A stretch of DNA of 64,000 bases from Bradyrhizobium sp. CCGUVB4N (lineage in GTDB: Bacteria > Pseudomonadota > Alphaproteobacteria > Rhizobiales > Xanthobacteraceae). The DNA lies in contig NZ_JANADP010000001.1 of assembly GCF_024199945.1 (NCBI RefSeq), forward strand, positions 2,542,001-2,606,000, given 5' to 3'. Shown in pieces: positions 61,501-64,000 of this stretch (positions within the stretch are counted from its first letter, which is position 1; the number at the start of each line of letters is the position of its first letter). The notes under the pieces were generated by a model. The model saw only the letters and a list, made by a program, of their open reading frames with translations, was not told the origin of the DNA and did no database searches. The position numbers were made by a program, and so were the translations under genes.

Positions 61501-62743
61501 CGACGTATTCGTTCGAGACCCAGAACGCGTTCGGACTATTCGGGTCGACAGTGGCCGACGAATTGACGCCCCAGCTCTGGACGCTGGCGCCATCGCCCGC
61601 GTTGAAGAAACCGGTACTCGCCTGGTACAGGATGGGGGCGCTGAACGAGCCCACGGGATCGCTACCACCCTGGAAGACGTAGTAGTCCGCCGGGTACATG
61701 TTCGGGCCGCTGGCGGTGAAGTTGATGAGGACATCGCCCGCGGTGTCCACCGCGATGGATGGATTGAACGTCGCCACGCTGGTGCCGATCGCGGCGCCCG
61801 AGATATCGCCCTGCGCCACGAGGGACGGCGCGCTGGGATTGCTGACATCGATCTTGAACCAATGGACCAGCGGCACGCTGGAGCCGGTCGGCTTCATCTC
61901 GGCTACGGCGTAGAGGAAGCCGTTGGCATAGACCATGCTGGCGATCCGGTTGTCGCCGGCATCGAGCGGGAGGCTGGTCCCCTGCTGCTGGGCCGTGTAG
62001 CTGCCGCCCTGGTCGATATTGCCGAGGTTGACGGTGCTGGTCGTGCTGAACGTATTCGTGGCCTTATCGTAGATCTGCACGGCGACGACGATCTGACCTC
62101 CGCTGGAGAAGTCGCTCGCGTAGTAAGTCTTGCCGTTGTTGCCGGATGCGACGGCAAATTTGCCTTGGGTCGACGGCATGGCTTCGCTTGCGGTCACGCT
62201 CAACGTGCCGCCGCCATAGATCCCTCCGCCCGCGCCGGCGGTATCGCCGATGACCCAGTTTTCGGTGCCGGCATAACCGGACGCGCTGGTATTATACTGT
62301 GCTGTCGAGATGTAGACGTTCGAACCGTCGACCGCCAAAATCGGGCGGTCGGAGTCGGTCGGCTGACCGCTGATCGTTATGGTTGTATTGAGCTGCGAGA
62401 AGGTCCAGCCGTCGTTCGGATTGGAATCCTTGGAGACCGCGATATCGATGGACGTCGTGACGCCATCCGGCGCCAGGTACTCCATGATCGCGACGAAGCG
62501 CTGATTGACGCTGTCGTACGCGACGCGCTGACCATAGAGGCCGCCGGTTGGCGATAGCGGCGAGAAGAAGCTGTAGACCGACTGCTGGGTTGGTGATCCG
62601 CCGGCCAGGTTGGTCCATTCAATCTGCCCCCCGTCGATCATCACGACGTAGTTCAGCCCGACGGCGAGGCCGCTATCCGGGGGATAGGTGCTGGTGTCCA
62701 ATGGCCCGGAGAACGATGTCTGGATCTGAGAGGAATAGGTCAT
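52553..62743 (-). CDS. Giant 3396-residue repeat protein with two phosphoesterase domains
   Basis: A 10.2-kb gene. Start 62743 has a GGAGCAGGAAC site; no signal peptide is seen, so type I secretion is the likely route. Architecture: propeller-like region (about 1-436), four 121-residue Ig-like repeats (437-920), phosphoesterase domain 1 (about 921-1170), second propeller-like region (about 1180-1607), eleven Ig-like repeats (1608-2938), phosphoesterase domain 2 (about 2940-3190), Ig-like domain (about 3210-3345), then a C-terminal tail with LAALMNQFAAAGF, resembling rhizobial type I secretion ends. No RTX nonapeptides are present. The two halves are clearly homologous, for instance SNEYVASGWWQTSVAKIAI against SNEYVANGWWQTVVTQIAV. 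A surface or released adhesin-enzyme is inferred. Confidence 0.88.
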   Translation of the reverse strand: MTYSSQIQTSFSGPLDTSTYPPDSGLAVGLNYVVMIDGGQIEWTNLAGGSPTQQSVYSFFSPLSPTGGLYGQRVAYDSVNQRFVAIMEYLAPDGVTTSIDIAVSKDSNPNDGWTFSQLNTTITISGQPTDSDRPILAVDGSNVYISTAQYNTSASGYAGTENWVIGDTAGAGGGIYGGGTLSVTASEAMPSTQGKFAVASGNNGKTYYASDFSSGGQIVVAVQIYDKATNTFSTTSTVNLGNIDQGGSYTAQQQGTSLPLDAGDNRIASMVYANGFLYAVAEMKPTGSSVPLVHWFKIDVSNPSAPSLVAQGDISGAAIGTSVATFNPSIAVDTAGDVLINFTASGPNMYPADYYVFQGGSDPVGSFSAPILYQASTGFFNAGDGASVQSWGVNSSATVDPNSPNAFWVSNEYVASGWWQTSVAKIAIQNSTPTGPVVSSIVASGTGITSGAGDLNAGKVVTLTVNFSAAVTVNTSGGTPTITLNDGGTASYTGGTGSTALTFSYTVAAGQNTADLIVSALNLNGATIADGSGNAANLTGATNYNPTGILQIDTTAPTIASIVPTGTGITNGTGNVSTGGIITLTVNLSEAVTVNTSGGTPTLTLNDGGTASYTGGTGSTALTFSYTVAAGQTTSDLAISAFNLNGATINDGAGNAANLAGAANYNPTGTLQVNVTAPTVASIAASGTGITSGAGDLNAGQVVTLTVTFSAAVTVNTSGGTPSLTLNDGGTASYTGGTGSTALTFSYTVAAGQNTADLIISALNLNGATIVDGSGNAANLTGATNYNPAGILQIDTTAPTIASIVATGTGITNGTGTVSTGGVVTLTVNLSEAVTVNTSGGTPTLTLNDGGTASYTGGTGSTALTFSYTVAAGQTTSDLAISALNLNGAVVNDLAGNAANLAGATNYNPTGTLQVNPTTAAKPNHIVVLSLENENYSDIVGSSQAPYLNSLIAQGMLLTNYNGVTHPSQPNYIALFSGSTQGITTNGNFPQLPASVPTLASTLAASGYTFGGYAETTADPERQPWIHFANSASTAHDFSAFPQTAAGFANLPTVSYVSPNDADNMTPTSDNGGGIPAGDAWVQANLSAYAAWAQANNSLLIVTFDENNTNPAVTYPSHVAAIVVGGGVPAGAVNDSPTDPYSLLATIESLYGAAPIGASAGVPALNLYSATPARASTSVTRSFSGLSDRTNTPPQNALAVGPNYIFTAETTHYAITDLSGNPIVSNGSLYSLFAPLGGTLDNALLDARAVYDGSTGRYVVTADNFQPGGGNFATNVDIAVSVDSNPSDGWYLASIDTSNGKTTQSDMPYLSVSNGKIYVSTPEFLDAGGGYNNGEFIVNESSVIAAGNRAITPDASTSVPSTASIMRNVAGDNGVTYYLSAHSDARETTLTYQTYDPTHGFSATQTIFLGDADVGGGGSNFTTAQLGTTKKLDINDGRIQSLAYTSSGGHNYVYGVSEAMPSAGSPAQIEWFKLDVTDPTNPQYVIGNVISGASIGTGVAVFNPSIAVDQNGDVLINFSASGSNMYPSDYYMVLGAGASAFTAPTLYQASTTFFDSGTLNDQRWGTYSTAIADPNNPNGFWISNEYVANGWWQTVVTQIAVQGSGATAPTVSSIAASGTGITSGVGDLNAGKVVTLTVNFSAAVTVNTSGGTPSLALNDGGSASYTGGSGSTALTFSYTVAAGQNTADLIVSSLNLNGATISGGGNAANLTGATNYNPTGILQIDTTAPTIASIVPTGTGITNGTGSVSTGVVVTLTVNLSEAVTVNTTGGTPTLTLNDGGTASYVSGSGSTALAFSYTVAAGQTTSDLVISSFNLNGAVINDGAGNATNLAGATNYNPAGTLQVNPTATTVASIAASGTGITSGAGDLNAGKVVTLTVTFSAAVTVNTSGGTPSLTLNDGGTASYTGGSGGTALTFSYTVAAGQNTADLIVSALNLNGGTITGGNGIAANLTGATNYNPTGILQIDTTAPTIASIVPTGTGITNGTGTVSTGAVVTLTVNLSEAVTVNTTGGTPTLTLNDGGTATYTGGTGSTALTFSYTVAAGQTTADLAISSLNLNGAVISDGASNAANLAGATNYNPAGTLQVNPTATTVASIAASGTGITSGVGDLNAGKVVTLTVTFSAAVTVNTSGGTPSLALNDGGSASYTGGSGSTALTFSYTVAAGQNTADLIISALNLNGATIADGSGNAANLTGATNYNPAGILQIDTTAPTIASIVPTGTGITNGTGTVSTGGVVTLTVNLSEAVTVNTTGGSPTLTLNDGGTASYTGGTGSTALTFSYTVAAGQTTADLAISSLNLNGAVVNDLAGNAANLAGATNYNPAGTLQVNPTATTVASIAASGTGITSGAGDLNAGKVVTLTVTFSAAVTVNTSGGTPSLTLNDGGTASYTGGSGSTALTFSYTVAAGQNTADLIVSALNLNGGTITGGNGVAANLTGATNYNPAGILQIDTTAPTIASVAASGTGITSGSGNLNAGKVVTLTVNFSEAVTVNTTGGTPTLTLNDGGTASYTGGTGSTALIFSYTVAAGQNTADLIVSALNLNGATISDGGGNAANLAGATNANPAGTLKIDTTAPTIASIVPTGTGITSGTGNISTGAVVTLTVNLSEAVTVNTTGGTPTLTLNDGGTASYVSGSGGTALTFSYTVAAGQTTSDLVISALNLNGATINDGAGNAANLAGATNYNPAGTLQVNTTATTVASIVASGTGVTSGAGDLNAGKVVTLTVNFSAAVTVNTTGGTPRLTLNDGGTASYTGGSGGTALTFSYTVAAGQNTADLIVSALNLNGGTITGGNGIAANLTGATNYNPAGTLQIDTTAPTIASIVASGTGITNGAGSVSTGQVVTLTVNLSEAVTVNTSGGTPSLTLNDGGTASYTGGTGSTALTFSYTVAAGQTTSDLAISSLNLNGAVISDGAGNAANLAGATNYNPAGTLQVNPTTTGTGVPKFSHIVVVVEENHNYDQIAGSSQAPYINSLMAGGASLTNMTAEAHPSQPDYFALYAGSTFGTTDDNSYSLPDPTLYTVLKNGGYSFTGYVDEGGIGSDFNHDPWVSFPEGRTVQTDFTSFPSLFANGNYSSLPTVSYVIPSVSNDMHDGTIAQGDTWLQQNLSAYAQWAVNNNSLLVVTWDENDDSTSEAAANTIPTLLYGANVVPGNYNTAYNHYNLLSTITASLGLTGPNNAATAAPIQVFGTAAAGAAALAVDQDGAPESPALSISSNSLTVNAGGSVALGITATPVDSDDQLSVSISGLPSYESITAPAGNTVTSSLQSDGTTTWTIAEGSSTTGQPLTGLTLSSSYTGTDHPVATLTVTASNTTSGEAATSASQTMTVTDPPAPAPSGPGAAPPWDAGNIDRLAALMNQFAAAGFDGHGPGPFCPPSNPNVGWDNQAALAAAHLHTG
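53165..53927 (-). other. Phosphoesterase domain 2 of the giant protein
   Basis: About 250 residues of the AcpA/phospholipase-C-like phosphoesterase family: HIVVVVEENHNYDQIAG, SQAPYINSLMAGG, the nucleophile segment AHPSQPDYFALYAGST, LPTVSYVIP, SLLVVTWDENDDS and IPTLLYGANVVPG. Relative to domain 1 the His before the last strand (SHVAAIVVG) is replaced (ANTIPTLLYG). Confidence 0.75.
53930..57920 (-). repeat. Eleven tandem 363-bp repeats encoding Ig-like units (second array)
   Basis: Eleven units of 363 bp (121 codons) in frame. Units alternate between type A (GDLNAGKVV, FSAAV) and type B (NGTG..STG, LSEAV); the eighth in protein order is an A/B hybrid (GNLNAGKVV with FSEAV). Neighbouring units are highly similar at DNA level. 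Confidence 0.92.
59240..59985 (-). other. Phosphoesterase domain 1 of the giant protein
   Basis: About 250 residues: HIVVLSLENENYSDIVG (metal-binding Glu-Asn), APYLNSLIAQGM, nucleophile segment THPSQPNYIALFSGST, LPTVSYVSPNDADNM, SLLIVTFDENN and SHVAAIVVGGGV. All motifs expected of the family appear intact. Confidence 0.78.
59985..61435 (-). repeat. Four tandem 363-bp repeats encoding Ig-like units (first array)
   Basis: Four units of 363 bp in the order A, B, A, B, of the same sequence families as the eleven-unit array at 53930-57920. The first array lies between propeller-like region 1 and phosphoesterase domain 1. Confidence 0.92.
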
Positions 62744-63145
62744 GTTCCTGCTCCGTCTATCCAAGCTTTCAATGAGGATCAGATGCCGACGTCTACATGA
62801 GGTTTTTGCAGCGAACGTTATTCCAGCACCACGCACGCCCATGCCGGTTGCAAGACGCTAGATCTTGCAAGCCGTGGCGCTAATGTCCGACAGCCTCTCG
62901 GGCAACTTGTCGCAGTGTACCATCACGACGGACCACTTTGAGACCTCAATGGGGGTACTCCCTACCGGGGCCGAGTGTCCGCTCGATGCCAACCTTGTCG
63001 CGCCTATGCTGGATCTCTCGTCGTCCTGGCGCAGAACAGCCGCACCCAAGCAGAGCCCTGCCGAGGGCAGCGAGCGGCGACTGGACTGAGCTGCGTGCGC
63101 AAAGCCACGATTGCGGATGAGACTCGACCGCCGATGGACGTGGAC
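62744..63145. other. 402-base gap upstream of the giant gene
   Basis: This must hold the promoter of the 10-kb gene. Short open frames on both strands lack ribosome sites and family likeness. I see no repeat or clear operator. Confidence 0.5.
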
Positions 63146-63340
63146 CTATCTCCGCTTTGGCAGTCCAACGTAGGGAAGCCATTCTGTCATGTGAGATGCG
63201 ACGGCCGCGTTACGTGCCCGCCTGAAGAGCTCTTCGCGCTCCCTGCCGTCGGGCAATCGATAGGCCTCTTCGCGTAGACGCCTGGCTTCCTCAGCCAATT
63301 TCTCTTCGAACGAGCGTTCGCAGTCTGCTTGGAGCATCAT
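63146..63340 (-). CDS. Small charged helical protein
   Basis: A 64-residue protein, mostly one or two charged helices: CERSFEEKLAEEARRLREEAYRLPDGREREELFRRARNAAVASHMTEWL. It has a GGAGCCGGG site before the ATG pair at 63340/63337. Small proteins with this sequence style are common in Bradyrhizobium; no function is known. Confidence 0.6.
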   Translation of the reverse strand: MMLQADCERSFEEKLAEEARRLREEAYRLPDGREREELFRRARNAAVASHMTEWLPYVGLPKRR

Positions 63341-63516
63341 GGGCCCGGCTCCATGCCCACAGAGTTTCATTCAACCGTTTGCAGAAGCTTCCGTTCCCGT
63401 TTTTCAAGTGTTCACGCAGAGAAGGGCAAAAGCAGGACCTGCGGGGCAGGGCCCTTGACGCAACTGACGGCGCGACCCTGCTCTTGCCTTCGCGTGGGGC
63501 GCGATCTCAGGCGCGC

Positions 63517-63735
63517 CTACTCGTCGTCCTCGTCGTCTTCTTCCTCGTCTTCGTCTTCATCCTCGTCGTGGTCTTCTTCGACCTGGATGAGAGTGGCGAG
63601 CGGCAGCGTCTCGCGGAAGAGATCGCCTTCCATGCCCATCCAGACGCAGAGCACGTCGTCGCCCTTGACCTCCGCGACGGTCAGCGGCTGGCCGCCCGAC
63701 TTCAGCATGACGATATCGCCGGCTTTCAATTCCAT
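63517..63735 (-). CDS. DUF2158 (YodC-like) protein with acidic tail
   Basis: A 72-residue protein. Residues 1-52 form the DUF2158 SH3-like unit (LKAGDIVMLKSGGQPLTVAEV, VLCVWMGMEGDLFRETLPLATL) and the last 20 are nearly all Asp/Glu. The ATG follows a GGACAATCC-type weak site. The acidic tail could act in protein-protein contact or DNA mimicry (inference). Its partner is unknown. Confidence 0.75.
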   Translation of the reverse strand: MELKAGDIVMLKSGGQPLTVAEVKGDDVLCVWMGMEGDLFRETLPLATLIQVEEDHDEDEDEDEEEDDEDDE

Positions 63736-63848
63736 GGATTGTCCTTTCGAGTTGATCGATCCGGACCACAGCTAGCAATTTGTCATGACACGCCGAACAC
63801 GGGGGAGGGGCGGTGCGCATGACGCTCGCGGGCTGCGGGTGGGCCTGC

Positions 63849-63956
63849 ATGGTTCGAGATGCCCGCTCACGCGGGCCCTCACCATGAGGGGCTGACATCT
63901 TGCCGGGAATGAGACCTCATCCTGAGGAGCCCGCGTAGCGGGCGTCTCGAAGGATG
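63849..63956. repeat. Imperfect inverted-repeat element at the window end
   Basis: Arms at 63849-63889 and 63915-63956 are imperfect reverse complements (CGAGATGCCCGC...GCGGGC against CCCGC...GCGGGCGTCTCG, and CCATGAGG against CCTCATCC). It is of the dispersed CCTCATCCTGAGGAGC type frequent in Bradyrhizobiaceae intergenic DNA. No gene is seen after 63735. Confidence 0.75.
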
Positions 63957-64000
63957 GCCACAGGTGAGGTGCGTGCCAGGCTCTGCGCTGTCATCGCACG

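Noticed and set aside
62865..63089. A 74-residue + frame upstream of the giant gene
   Set aside because: No ribosome site, no family likeness, and overlap with other short frames on both strands.

Overview
The window is about 64 kb of GC-rich chromosome from an alphaproteobacterium, most likely Bradyrhizobium or a close relative. This is inferred from dense GC-rich genes, DUF3551 small secreted proteins, an ScfR-type regulator divergent from a long isocitrate lyase, DUF4170/DUF6111/DUF1285 genes, and palindromic intergenic elements of the kind common in Bradyrhizobiaceae. I see no tRNA, rRNA, CRISPR array, prophage or insertion sequence.

Layout. 1-5.5 kb: a PotABCD-like ABC importer (binding protein cut by the window edge, ATPase, two permeases fused into one chain), a DapA-family aldolase/dehydratase and an IclR regulator, all on + and ending at a strong stem-loop. 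5.6-8.8 kb (minus): an Old Yellow Enzyme, a DUF1993 protein and an MltB-type lytic transglycosylase. 8.9-12.2 kb (minus): a PilZ-bearing polysaccharide synthase translationally coupled to an HlyD-like membrane-fusion protein. 12.5-16.3 kb: HtpX, a TPR protein, a lysine-tailed small protein, a secreted HExxH protein and a small unknown protein. 16.5-20.1 kb: the glyoxylate-shunt switch (ScfR regulator facing aceA, with a DUF4170 gene after aceA). 20.2-26.4 kb: single genes (metallophosphoesterase, Nudix, GNAT, DUF1801, a Tat-exported haloacid dehalogenase-like protein) and a GT-C/GT2 membrane glycosylation pair. 26.5-30.9 kb: IclR regulator, MFS carrier, N-acyl-D-amino-acid deacylase and RidA, a small catabolic module. 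31-34 kb (minus): a TonB-dependent receptor and a DUF2946 protein behind a Zur-like palindrome. 34-41 kb (minus): a four-gene MoxR-DUF58-DUF4159-amidotransferase-like membrane operon. 41-45 kb (+): DUF1285, CoA pyrophosphatase, DUF6111, CCA-adding-type nucleotidyltransferase and TauE exporter, all packed or overlapping. 44.8-46 kb: a VOC protein and a WYL regulator that share the same operator architecture.

46-64 kb is accessory in character: an Omp25-like barrel, TPR proteins, a run of very small Cys-containing secreted proteins, a TauD-like dioxygenase, and a 10.2-kb minus-strand gene (52553-62743). That gene encodes a 3396-residue protein in which a whole module (roughly 400-residue propeller-like region, Ig-like array, phosphoesterase domain) is duplicated, with 4 repeats of 121 residues in the first copy and 11 in the second. 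It is the strongest candidate here for something undescribed.

All family calls come from reading motifs and gene order by eye; no database search was run.
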